Source: a virus
Reading direction: 5' to 3' (one strand)
DNA length: 29,869 nucleotides
IMG/VR virus record: IMGVR_UViG_3300021425_000122
Coordinates: 1 to 29,869 of that record
Within the stretch, counting starts at the first letter, position 1; each line of letters begins with the position of its first letter. Below are positions 7,019-15,179 of the stretch, in pieces. The position numbers and the translations under genes were made by a program. Under the pieces are notes generated by a model, which saw only the letters and a list, made by a program, of their open reading frames with translations, was not told where the DNA came from and ran no database searches.

Positions 7019-7309
7019 TTACCACTTCACCTTATCGGCCCAGTAAGCCGCAGACATTTTTCCTTTAGCAATGTTCTTGCCGTGACGAGCTTTGAAGCTA
7101 GCACGTTTCTTTTTCATAGCTTCTGACTCACCAGCTTTAGGCTTCCCCGCTGTCTTAGCTCCTTGCTCACCAAACCGTATTGTTTTTATTTTGTCTCCCT
7201 GCTTAGCTACAACAACATGGCTTTTCTTAGGGTGGTTGGGGGTACGCTTAGGCTTGTTAAAACCAGAAACACCTGCTTTCGATAACCTTGAATCTTTTTT
7301 AGTTGGCAT
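7019..7309 (-). CDS. Small basic conserved-looking phage protein, 96 aa
   Basis: Last gene of the leftward late operon. It is strongly basic with many Lys and Gly and almost no hydrophobic core. Blocks are MPTKKDSRLSKAGVSGFNKP, TPNHPKKSHVVVAKQGDKI, IRFGEQGAKTAGKPKAGESE and the C-terminal KGKMSAAYWADKVKW. I recognise these blocks from other phage genomes, where the protein has no known function. Its start overlaps the preceding stop by one base, so it is coupled to the two similar small basic genes upstream. Binding to nucleic acid is a reasonable guess from charge alone; it might be packaged or act on the host nucleoid. Confidence 0.8.
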   Translation of the reverse strand: MPTKKDSRLSKAGVSGFNKPKRTPNHPKKSHVVVAKQGDKIKTIRFGEQGAKTAGKPKAGESEAMKKKRASFKARHGKNIAKGKMSAAYWADKVKW

Positions 7310-7554
7310 TACTTCCGATACCTCTTAGTTTTTGCTGCTATTTTTTTAGGTTGTTTGCTGTGTTGTTTTCCAGCTTTAGTATCTTTACGTTTCTTTGCTG
7401 TACTTTCTGCATATTCTTTTGCAGTTAAAGCTTTTCTAGCCTTTTTAGGCAGATACCTTTCACCTGTTTTTGCGCTAGGCTTTCCTGACTTAGTACCCCA
7501 TTCTTGTTTTGTCCACTTCTTCAAAGACTTTTGAGGCTTCTTTAATCCTGCCAT
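7309..7554 (-). CDS. Small Lys-rich protein, 81 aa (possibly DUF5872-like)
   Basis: Second of three tiny basic proteins in a coupled row. Key blocks are SLKKWTKQEWGTKSGKPS, TGERYLPKKARKALTAKEYA and HSKQPKKIAAKTKRYRK. Lys and Arg dominate and there are hardly any acidic residues. The block order resembles a family of unknown function seen in phages and some large DNA viruses, which I believe is DUF5872, but I am not certain of that name. One-base TAATG overlaps join it to both neighbours. A nucleic-acid-binding role is inferred only from charge. Confidence 0.75.
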   Translation of the reverse strand: MAGLKKPQKSLKKWTKQEWGTKSGKPSAKTGERYLPKKARKALTAKEYAESTAKKRKDTKAGKQHSKQPKKIAAKTKRYRK

Positions 7555-7742
7555 TACTTATACCCTCCCCCAGATGCTTTATATTCTTTAGCTAACATCT
7601 GAGCTTTACGGGCTGACCACTGACCAGCCTTGCCGCCTTTAGTGCCAGCTTTAATTTTATTAAATAGTTTTTTACGCATAGCAGGTTTAGTATAGTTACC
7701 GGCTTGGTTTACTTTAGACTTTGTAGTTTTTTTAGTTGGCAT
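7554..7742 (-). CDS. Small basic protein with GQWSARKAQ motif, 62 aa
   Basis: First of the three small basic proteins. The sequence opens with a Lys/Thr tail (MPTKKTTKSK), then NQAGNYTKPAMRKKLFNKIK, then AGTKGGKAGQWSARKAQMLA and a Gly-rich end (KASGGGYK). The KGGKAGQWSARKAQ block is one I have seen in several phage proteins of unknown role. A GGAGA site precedes the ATG. Function unknown; the shape (basic tail, one helix, Gly end) would suit binding to DNA or RNA. Confidence 0.78.
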   Translation of the reverse strand: MPTKKTTKSKVNQAGNYTKPAMRKKLFNKIKAGTKGGKAGQWSARKAQMLAKEYKASGGGYK

Positions 7743-7755
7743 AAGAGTTCTCCAA

Positions 7756-8502
7756 TTAACCTTGAGGATAGATTACTTCACGCACTATGTTCTCTGATAT
7801 ACTAGAACTAGAAATTCTTGTAAGCTCTGATCTATAAAATAAAGCCGCAGGTATTGCTGCGTCAAATATTAAGATAAACGGAAGAGTGCCGTCCACAAAC
7901 GCCGAATTAGTAGCGACTACCGCCCCGTCTAAACCGGAGCTGTTATTTACACGATAAGAATTACCTGCTCCGCCAGCTGTTTGAGGTACCGCAGTATTTT
8001 CCGTAGGGTGTCCTTCATCTTCAGGAGTTAAAAAGTTACTAACACCGTCCCTATCTTGACAATACACATGACTAAATGGAACTACGTTTGAGCTGCTGTC
8101 GAACTGCTCAATAACAAGTGTATAAGTTTCTCCTAAAGAAGCTTTATTGAAAACAGTATTAAAATCAAACTGAACATCTGTAATCCCTTCTGCTGGAATA
8201 TCTGCATCAAGCACTACATCAGCAGACTCTAAAAGATCATTGATGTCTAGAACAGCATCCGTTTCATTATCGTCTGTAGGATCGTTAGGGTCGTCAGGGA
8301 TAGAGCCTTTAAATACGCTTATCCTTAAAGTGTCTCCACTGTCCCCGCCTATTACCTTAGCAAGTTGGATAGTGTTAAACGAATCATTAAGGGTATTATA
8401 AGTAATCGCAGCCGCAGAGGTAGAAGCAAGAGTAGTTGAATCTCTGACATCTGCTTCATAAGGTGTCCCTAAAGTAACTGTATTTATGGGGGTTAAAGCC
8501 AT
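7756..8502 (-). CDS. Hypothetical protein, 248 aa, probable virion accessory
   Basis: No family recognised. The product is acidic and predicted mostly beta: it starts LTPINTVTLGTPYEADVRDS, holds an Asp/Pro-rich low-complexity loop (PDDPNDPTDDNETD, about residues 70-83), and ends in a longer Ser-rich section (ELTRISSSSISENIVREV). Thr/Ser/Ala-rich beta sequence without a signal peptide or membrane segment is usual for phage tail or capsid decoration proteins, and the gene lies in the late operon. A good AGAGGAAAC ribosome site precedes it. Placement beyond the lysis genes also fits an accessory or variable gene. Confidence 0.6.
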   Translation of the reverse strand: MALTPINTVTLGTPYEADVRDSTTLASTSAAAITYNTLNDSFNTIQLAKVIGGDSGDTLRISVFKGSIPDDPNDPTDDNETDAVLDINDLLESADVVLDADIPAEGITDVQFDFNTVFNKASLGETYTLVIEQFDSSSNVVPFSHVYCQDRDGVSNFLTPEDEGHPTENTAVPQTAGGAGNSYRVNNSSGLDGAVVATNSAFVDGTLPFILIFDAAIPAALFYRSELTRISSSSISENIVREVIYPQG

Positions 8503-8520
8503 TCTTGTTTCCTCTCTATT

Positions 8521-8724
8521 TTATTCTTCTGTATATTCAGTATTTTCTACAATGATTGAGTTTTTAGTCCACTCTAAAACCCCTATAACTTCTGAAACAC
8601 TAGAGCCTGTTCTATCAATATATTCTGTAAGGAACTCAAATAAAGAATAATATAAATCATCTGCTCTACTGTCATTAAAAGAAAAATTCTTATGCTCCAT
8701 AATAGATTTAATATTTTCTGGCAT
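8521..8724 (-). CDS. Hypothetical protein, 67 aa
   Basis: A small acidic, probably helical protein (MPENIKSIMEHKNFSF, DDLYYSLFEFLTEYIDRTGS, SEVIGVLEWTKNSIIV). It sits immediately downstream of the holin with a strong GGGGAGG ribosome site. No cysteine, signal or membrane segment is visible. It could be a lysis regulator by position, but nothing in the sequence shows that. Confidence 0.65.
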   Translation of the reverse strand: MPENIKSIMEHKNFSFNDSRADDLYYSLFEFLTEYIDRTGSSVSEVIGVLEWTKNSIIVENTEYTEE

Positions 8725-8738
8725 ACTTAACCTCCCCT

Positions 8739-9143
8739 TTATTTATCTCTTTGAACCTTTTTAGTTTTCTCTACAGTCCTTAAAGTTCCTAAGCCTAACA
8801 TACCCATTAGCACAGGCATCATTTCAGCAGTCTCTATCATTGGAACATTAATTTCTGAGCCTGCTAAAGCTAAACCGAAATTAGCCATAGGGATAACTAT
8901 AAAATTTCCTGCCATTCCTAAGACACATACCCACCCAACAGCGGGCCTCCATCCAGCAACAAATAAATTCTTGTGGGCGGCTTCAGTTTTGTTTACTTCT
9001 AGCTGAGCTTGAGCTAGCTCTTGTCCGTGCCTCTCAGCCATCGTAGCTATTTGATGAGCCAACATAGCCTTCTGGTCTTTGTCTTGTATTACTTTATCTA
9101 GAAGTCCCGTCACAGGGCCAATAAGTGAGTTTAGTATATTCAT
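8739..9143 (-). CDS. Holin, GTA-type three-TM family
   Basis: Inner-membrane pore protein that times lysis and releases or activates the endolysin. The N-terminal 57 residues are a charged helix (LLDKVIQDKDQKAMLAHQIA through EVNKTEAAHK). Then LFVAGWRPAVGWVCVLGMAG marks the signature of the three-TM GTA holin family, followed by membrane segments around residues 60-95 and 104-122. The C-terminal tail is basic (RTVEKTKKVQRDK), as in most holins. It lies two bases from the M15 endolysin, forming a lysis cassette. A separate holin-like peptide lies at 21142-21321, so which one triggers lysis is uncertain. Confidence 0.85.
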   Translation of the reverse strand: MNILNSLIGPVTGLLDKVIQDKDQKAMLAHQIATMAERHGQELAQAQLEVNKTEAAHKNLFVAGWRPAVGWVCVLGMAGNFIVIPMANFGLALAGSEINVPMIETAEMMPVLMGMLGLGTLRTVEKTKKVQRDK

Positions 9144-9144
9144 A

Positions 9145-9498
9145 TTAATAGCACCACATAACAGGTTTATCGGTTTCTCGAATGTCTACATGCACAAAGC
9201 TACGGGCAACTCCTATACCGTTGAAGCCTAGCTCTATTGCTTTTTCTACAATCTTACGGCGCTCAAGTCCATTAGAGACTTTAATATCTGCGGCAATTCC
9301 TTGAGCATGAGTACCGGCTTTAGCTTTAGTTTTTTCAAGGCTATGATAAGAGCTACGGTATCCTGAAGTAATAGTGAATGGAAAATCACAAGCTTCCCTT
9401 AGCTTATCAAGCCTTTCAATAAACTCATCTTTCATTTTATTTTCACCTGTCTCTTGACAGTCAAACTCTTTTATGTTAAAATACTTAAAGTAAGCCAT
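9145..9498 (-). CDS. Endolysin, peptidase M15 family
   Basis: Predicted zinc D-Ala-D-Ala-type carboxy- or endopeptidase that cuts peptide cross-links of peptidoglycan. Zn ligands are visible: H64 and D71 in GTHAQGIAADI, and H103 in FVHVDIR, with D105 beside it. ITSGYRSSYH ahead of it is the usual substrate-side loop of this family. At 117 residues it is a compact single-domain enzyme with no signal peptide, so it needs a holin to reach its target. It is followed two bases later by the holin gene. A structural role in the virion is less likely given this pairing. Confidence 0.88.
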   Translation of the reverse strand: MAYFKYFNIKEFDCQETGENKMKDEFIERLDKLREACDFPFTITSGYRSSYHSLEKTKAKAGTHAQGIAADIKVSNGLERRKIVEKAIELGFNGIGVARSFVHVDIRETDKPVMWCY

Positions 9499-9501
9499 CC
9501 A

Positions 9502-12500
9502 CTAAACCCCTCTTAGTTTTCTTAAAGCGTTACGAACTTTGCCACCTTCTTTTACTATAGGCTCTTTTAGTTTCCGTATAGCCTGTGTAATCTTTTGAGT
9601 AGGTTCAAAATTAATCTTCTCAGAATTTGATAGCTCTGTAGGTACAATTAATTTTTGATCTACGTAAATTTTATCTGGATCTTTTATATCATTAGTGGCT
9701 ATTAAAGCAGGCACTGTAGTATTATTTCTTTTAGCAATAGAACTTAAAGTATCACCCCTTTTAATTACATACCCACCTTCGTCATAACCACCTCTACGTC
9801 TACGGCTTTCTTGCGGAGACATATAAACAGCTTCACGTTTAGAAATTAAATCATCTATTACTTTTTCAGCTGCTTTAAAATCAGGAGCTTCAATTTTATA
9901 TCCTAGTTCGTTGTTATGTATATCCATATCTTTCCCAACTCTGTCAGGAAATGGTAAATACTCTCTAAGATTAATAGCTTTTAAAGCTAAGTTAGGGTTC
10001 TTGGATTTTTTAGAGATGAAACCTAAAGCTAAGTGAGCCGCTGCATCACCCATTCCATCATAAGCTGTGCTTTCAGGATAACGCTTACGTTGGCTCTTAG
10101 CCCATTCTAAAGCTTCTTTATCTATACCTATCTTCTCTGCTACAAACCCACCCATATCATACATGTCCCGTGGATCAGCAGGATCAAAGCTTACAGCGTT
10201 TACGTTTTTAAACTGCTCTGGGTCAAAAAGAATGTATGAGTATGGTTCTTCGCTAATTAAAGAAGGTTCCGCTTCATTTTTATATTGGATAGAATCAAAG
10301 CCTAACTCTTTAAAGAACTCACTAGCTTTTTTATTAAAGGCTGCTCTTAATATTAAATCTTTAATATGGTTCTCTAATTCATCTACGGAAGCCGTAGAAT
10401 ACTCTTTGTTTTCTATTTCCATAGCTTCGGCAGTTAGCTCATAAAAAATGTTATCTTCTTCTGAAGTGAGTCGTCGTCCTAAATTGTCTTCTAGTATATC
10501 TACTAAGTCTACAGCTCCCGCAGTAAAAAAGTGTTCGGCTGACCAAGTAGGGGCATCCTCTTCTATAACTAAAGGGTTCTTAATATTAATGTACCCTTTT
10601 ACCATAGATAAGGGGTCTTCTGCAACTTCAATTCCAGAGTCTCCAAAAGCTTCATCCATACGGAGCATTTTATAATTATATTCATCTTCAAATATTTCAT
10701 GGAAGTCTTCACGAGTAAACGCACCTCTGCTAAATACCTCGTCTAAATATTTATCGGAGCCTAATACTGTACGGGCTAAAATAGAATTAGCTTGTCCTTC
10801 TGTACCTACATGAGTCCCTATTTCTCTAGGCATTGCAAAAGAAATGTCTCTGTCTAGATTTACATAACTAGATATACCTCTAAAGATAGGGGTTTTAACT
10901 TTAGAGTCTTTTAAGAAAGTCTCTAAGCTCTCAACCCTATCTCCTACAAGATCAGGAATATCTTTTTCTCTTGCACTAGGCATAGCTTTAGAAAGAACCT
11001 CAACAGCTTCTTTAACTTCTTCGTCCCCCTCAGAGATTATTTTATAGATGTGCTGCTTAGAGCCTTCAAATAGACCATTTATAGTTACCCCTTCAACTCT
11101 GTTTCCTTTATTATCTAAAAGATCATTAGCTAAAAATTCAGCAAGAGGCTCATACTTATCAAAGTCTTTCGGAATATCTTTATAACCATCACGAGTAACT
11201 AGATCATACGTTTCTTTTAAAGGTCTAATGTGACTATCTAGGATATAAGTTATATCATCTTGAGGATCAATTTCTTCTCCTATCTCATTTGCTAAGTTAT
11301 AGTTTTCTATACTCTCTTCACTATAGCCTCTGAGTTTTTGGTATCTCAAACCTAACTCAGTTTCTTCGGCAATTTTTTGTTCTTCAGGAGTTTTTTCTCT
11401 ATTAAGCTCGTCAAAAAGTTTTTGTTGTTCGGGCGACTTTACGCTGTTTTTTTCTTCGAGTATTGCTTGAATACGAGCTTCAAAATATTCACTAATAGAT
11501 AGCTGTTCATCTTCATCTAGGAACATTGATTCGTCAGGTATATCTGGATCATAGTTATCGTTATAAAGATCACCGCCTTCTAACATAGGTGACTCTACTT
11601 CAAACTCAATTTCATCTCCTATTTCTTCTACTGTTTTCTGGTCAAATATTTTGTCAGTGTATGTATCTATAATTTCTGATAGCCTATTAGTCAAAGGCCT
11701 AGTAGCCTTAGTTACTAATGTACCTAGAGCAAAACCTAAACGTAAAGTCTTACCTTCATCAAGCTCATCCATAAAAGCAGAGCCAGCCTGTTTATTATAA
11801 GGAAGCCCTGTAACTTTATCTTTACGCTCATCAGGTTCAAAAGATGCACGGGGAACATTGACTTCACCGCCTTTATTAAAACGTACAGGAGAATAAGGAA
11901 ACTCAGGAATGAGCTTATCTTTCATTTTTTTGTCTATTTCTCTAAGGTTTCGTGTGTAAGCTTTATCTACGTCTTTACCTGCCACAAGGCCCATTGCGCC
12001 ATAAAGAGGTACTTTCTTGCCTACAGTGGGTATGACACCTTGTTGCGCTAGTGAAACCACATCTCCAGAAATGGGGCCAGTACCTACTGTTAAATATGGG
12101 ATAAGGCTATTAGAATACATGGCTGATTTTCTAGCTCTCTGTAGAGTATCTAACATAGCGCCGTTACCGCCCCAACGGGCTACAGCTTGACCATAAATTT
12201 CAGCAGTGCTTTTATTCTCTTCGTTCCTTCCGTGGCTTCTTACATAGTTTAACCACCTTGATGTTTCAGTCATAATTAAACCAGCCGTAGCTATTTTAGC
12301 TCCGTTTCTAACTGGAGATTTAATTAGATCTTTAGCAGCTCCTTTTAATACTGTATTTGTAAAAGCAGCGGGATACCCTAAAAGCTGAAAAAGTATTGAA
12401 GTCTGTGGGTCACTGTGCAACATAGGCTTTAAATTAGACATAGCTGTAGGCTGCATGATAACACCGTTAGTGTATCTAGCGGCCCCACTTAAAAGCTCCT

Positions 12501-15171
12501 CATAAAAAGGATCGTCTTTTCTTGAGCCGTTCTTAACCCATTGAATACCTTTTTCTATATCTATATTCAGTTCGTTTAAACGTCCTTCATAAACATCCGT
12601 TTTATGTGTACGGGCTTGAGAGCCTCTAGAAGCTAGATCTTTCAAGTGTCTTTCAATCATATTTTTTCCAGTAGCATACGAAGATGCCTGAACAAAATGA
12701 GTCCACTGATCTAGCATGTTCAACCGGAAAAACTTATTACTTACTTTTTGCATTCCTTCGTGTACAAGATCGTCGCCCGCTAAACGGTTCCCTATCTGAT
12801 CGGCCCCTTGCTCCATAGCAATACCAAACTTTTTCATTTCTCTCCAAGCTTCGTTAGCTGTTAAGTTATGCTTAGAAATAAGATTAGAGTGTAAGTCTTT
12901 GGTTATTGTTTTATGTCCTAAGTTTAAAGCGGTGCCAAATCCTTTTACAGAATCAACCACGCCCGCCTTACTAATATTAATAAAAACCTCTGTTAAGCTG
13001 CTTAATGTCGCCAAAGGAAGATACGCAAGACGATTCATGAGGGAGTAAGCATCTACACCTGTCTGAACTTTATCGCCAAAACGGTTTAAACCTTCGCTTG
13101 TTGTAAGCTGATAAAGTTTTAAAATATCTTTCTTTTCTGAAGCTGTCATTTTTTTACCAGCTTTTGCCATTTCTTTTTCAATAGGCGTAATCCATTTATT
13201 TATAAATTCTTGTTGAGATCTCACGCCCAAGACTTTTGATTTTGCAAGAGATTTACCAGCTTGGAAGTTGTACGAAGAAACAACTTTAAGTAGATCTTGT
13301 TCAAAGAACTCAGCAAACTTTGATTCATCCTCAATATCTATTAGCTTACGTTTTGCCGCAAAGAAAGAACCTCCTGTTCCTCCAGAAAGCTGGTTCTTAA
13401 TATCTAACATTCCTTCGAGAATATCATCAGCCTCTCTTTTATTGCTGGCTTGTCCTGTTTCAACTAAAAGACTTTTAAATAATTCTTGGTCTTGCTCAAT
13501 AGCTTTTCTATTCCACATACGAGGAATATAATTTTCAACTTCTTTATCTATAATTTTAGCGTCAGCTAACTGGCTACCTATGCTTTTAAAAAGGTTTCTT
13601 ATTTCCTTAGCCGCTGTATTAATACGCATGTCACTAGTACTTTCGCCACGTATTGCTCTATTAAGAGTTGCTTGGACAGCATCAGAAAGCTCACCTTTAA
13701 CTGCGTTTAGCGCTAAGGGCTGGATAGCCTTTAAGTATCTTTCATTAAAATCACCAGAGTATCTTTGAGCAACCTCAGAAAAATCTAAACCTACTTTTTC
13801 TTTTTGATTTGAAGTGCTTGTACCAAACTCATGAGCTAGTCTTTTCTGTAGGCTATCAGCCGTATTAGAGTATTTAGTAAGAGGAGTTAAGATACCTGCT
13901 GCCTTACCAAAAAATACTTTAGAAGTTAATCCTGTAGCCACCTGCATCATTTTAAAAGCTACTTTATTTTTTATTTCTTCGCCAGTAGCTCCTGATTTTA
14001 CAGCGTCTAAAATAATCTCAGTTACTTCTTCTTTAGTAGCTTCGCCGCCTCCAACATCATCAGCAAACTTGTTGATTACTTCTTCGTCTACTTCAGGCGT
14101 AATATCTATAGGTTCTCTACCTTCTGTCCCACCAAGCCTCCGTGCTTCTTCTATAATATCGTTTACGGACTTAGGAATATAGTCACCTTCGATGGCTTCT
14201 TCAACAACTTCTAAAGCTTGTGACTCGACATAGGCTGGAGTGTCATCTACATCAATTTCTTTATTAAGTCTACTTCCGAGTACTTTGCCTATGCCCCAAG
14301 TAGCTCCTGCACCTATAAGAGTGCCTGCGGCTGTAGCTATGCCTGTTTGAGTAAGATCATATTTTTGTTGCTCATCTACAGCAATATTAAGTTTCTGCGC
14401 TGATAAATCATCTGCCCCCGAAAATACTCCACCGTAAACGGCCCCCGCCTTTATGGGATTAGCTGCTAAAGCTGTTGCGCCTTTTGATAAAGCAGAATGT
14501 AACAAAGCTCTAGTAGTTGCTTGTGCTGCAAGCGGTACAGTTCCTTTTGAAAACAGTCCGCCTAAAACAAAAGGTATAGTTTCGTAGTTTGCTACTAAAT
14601 CAGTACCATAGTCTTTAACGGCTGTCATCCATTCGCCGAAACCTTCAAGCTCTGCATCTTCAAAACGATCTTGAAGAAAAACAAAAGCTTCTTTAACTTC
14701 GTCAGGAGCGTCTTTTATCATTGATGCTAATTTAATTTTAGAAGAAATACGGAGATTTACATCACGCAAAGTTTCAACCACGCCATCGTCTGCGTCAAAA
14801 GCGGGGTCTAAAAGAGCACCCATTGCAGTTTCATTTTGAGAAAACCAATCTGTAAAAACCTCATATTTTTTTATTACACGGGGATCGTTTTCAAAGTCCG
14901 TTACCGACAAAGGGAGATCTCTAGGCTGTTCCCAACTTACTAAGTTTTCAAAACCTTCATCGTCTTCAATAATTTTATAATCAGAAACGTTTAAGCCTGC
15001 TTCTGCTTTTGCGTAGTAGTCTTCATACCTACCTATAACACTAATTGGTTTTTTTACAGGCACAGCAGGCTTTTCAAAACGATCAAAGATACCGCTATAC
15101 TTTTGAGTCTCTTGAGGTTTTTCAGTCTCTTCAAAACGATCAAAGATACCGCCGTATTTTAATTCACTCAT
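9502..15171 (-). CDS. Giant internal virion/ejection protein with ADP-ribosyltransferase-like and LysM domains
   Basis: 1889 residues, far longer than T7 gp16 (1318). Residues 1-35 carry two copies of a KY(G/S)GIFDRFE motif. Residues about 100-1090 form a long helical core with an Ala/Gly-rich, membrane-active-looking stretch at 198-300. By length and position this is probably a gp16-type ejection protein, but no transglycosylase motif is visible. Residues 1091-1140 hold an RFNKGGEVNVPRASFEPDER block and about 1180-1420 an acidic linker. Residues about 1425-1665 look like an ADP-ribosyltransferase of the polyvalent-protein type: PIFRGISS (R1431), GTHVGTEGQAN (H1454), GYINIKNPLVIEEDAPTWS, GFDSIQYKNEAE and SYILFDPEQFKNV. 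Residues 1800-1844 are a clear LysM domain (YVIKRGDTLSSIAKRNNTT). The tail is basic. It is likely packed in the head and ejected into the cell; which steps each domain serves is inference. Confidence 0.9.
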   Translation of the reverse strand: MSELKYGGIFDRFEETEKPQETQKYSGIFDRFEKPAVPVKKPISVIGRYEDYYAKAEAGLNVSDYKIIEDDEGFENLVSWEQPRDLPLSVTDFENDPRVIKKYEVFTDWFSQNETAMGALLDPAFDADDGVVETLRDVNLRISSKIKLASMIKDAPDEVKEAFVFLQDRFEDAELEGFGEWMTAVKDYGTDLVANYETIPFVLGGLFSKGTVPLAAQATTRALLHSALSKGATALAANPIKAGAVYGGVFSGADDLSAQKLNIAVDEQQKYDLTQTGIATAAGTLIGAGATWGIGKVLGSRLNKEIDVDDTPAYVESQALEVVEEAIEGDYIPKSVNDIIEEARRLGGTEGREPIDITPEVDEEVINKFADDVGGGEATKEEVTEIILDAVKSGATGEEIKNKVAFKMMQVATGLTSKVFFGKAAGILTPLTKYSNTADSLQKRLAHEFGTSTSNQKEKVGLDFSEVAQRYSGDFNERYLKAIQPLALNAVKGELSDAVQATLNRAIRGESTSDMRINTAAKEIRNLFKSIGSQLADAKIIDKEVENYIPRMWNRKAIEQDQELFKSLLVETGQASNKREADDILEGMLDIKNQLSGGTGGSFFAAKRKLIDIEDESKFAEFFEQDLLKVVSSYNFQAGKSLAKSKVLGVRSQQEFINKWITPIEKEMAKAGKKMTASEKKDILKLYQLTTSEGLNRFGDKVQTGVDAYSLMNRLAYLPLATLSSLTEVFINISKAGVVDSVKGFGTALNLGHKTITKDLHSNLISKHNLTANEAWREMKKFGIAMEQGADQIGNRLAGDDLVHEGMQKVSNKFFRLNMLDQWTHFVQASSYATGKNMIERHLKDLASRGSQARTHKTDVYEGRLNELNIDIEKGIQWVKNGSRKDDPFYEELLSGAARYTNGVIMQPTAMSNLKPMLHSDPQTSILFQLLGYPAAFTNTVLKGAAKDLIKSPVRNGAKIATAGLIMTETSRWLNYVRSHGRNEENKSTAEIYGQAVARWGGNGAMLDTLQRARKSAMYSNSLIPYLTVGTGPISGDVVSLAQQGVIPTVGKKVPLYGAMGLVAGKDVDKAYTRNLREIDKKMKDKLIPEFPYSPVRFNKGGEVNVPRASFEPDERKDKVTGLPYNKQAGSAFMDELDEGKTLRLGFALGTLVTKATRPLTNRLSEIIDTYTDKIFDQKTVEEIGDEIEFEVESPMLEGGDLYNDNYDPDIPDESMFLDEDEQLSISEYFEARIQAILEEKNSVKSPEQQKLFDELNREKTPEEQKIAEETELGLRYQKLRGYSEESIENYNLANEIGEEIDPQDDITYILDSHIRPLKETYDLVTRDGYKDIPKDFDKYEPLAEFLANDLLDNKGNRVEGVTINGLFEGSKQHIYKIISEGDEEVKEAVEVLSKAMPSAREKDIPDLVGDRVESLETFLKDSKVKTPIFRGISSYVNLDRDISFAMPREIGTHVGTEGQANSILARTVLGSDKYLDEVFSRGAFTREDFHEIFEDEYNYKMLRMDEAFGDSGIEVAEDPLSMVKGYINIKNPLVIEEDAPTWSAEHFFTAGAVDLVDILEDNLGRRLTSEEDNIFYELTAEAMEIENKEYSTASVDELENHIKDLILRAAFNKKASEFFKELGFDSIQYKNEAEPSLISEEPYSYILFDPEQFKNVNAVSFDPADPRDMYDMGGFVAEKIGIDKEALEWAKSQRKRYPESTAYDGMGDAAAHLALGFISKKSKNPNLALKAINLREYLPFPDRVGKDMDIHNNELGYKIEAPDFKAAEKVIDDLISKREAVYMSPQESRRRRGGYDEGGYVIKRGDTLSSIAKRNNTTVPALIATNDIKDPDKIYVDQKLIVPTELSNSEKINFEPTQKITQAIRKLKEPIVKEGGKVRNALRKLRGV
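15071..15160 (-). repeat. Tandem copy of a short motif at the N-terminus of the giant protein
   Basis: Two near-identical stretches of about 30 bases, 57 bases apart, encode KYGGIFDRFE (residues 5-14) and KYSGIFDRFE (24-33). The shared DNA is TCAAAACGATCAAAGATACC on the plus strand. The DNA identity is higher than protein conservation demands, which suggests a recent duplication or selection for the exact motif. Confidence 0.8.
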
Positions 15172-15179
15172 AAAATATC

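Noticed and set aside
9502-15171. Lytic transglycosylase domain at the N-terminus, as in T7 gp16
   Set aside because: I did not find a clear catalytic Glu motif or SLT pattern; only LysM is evident.
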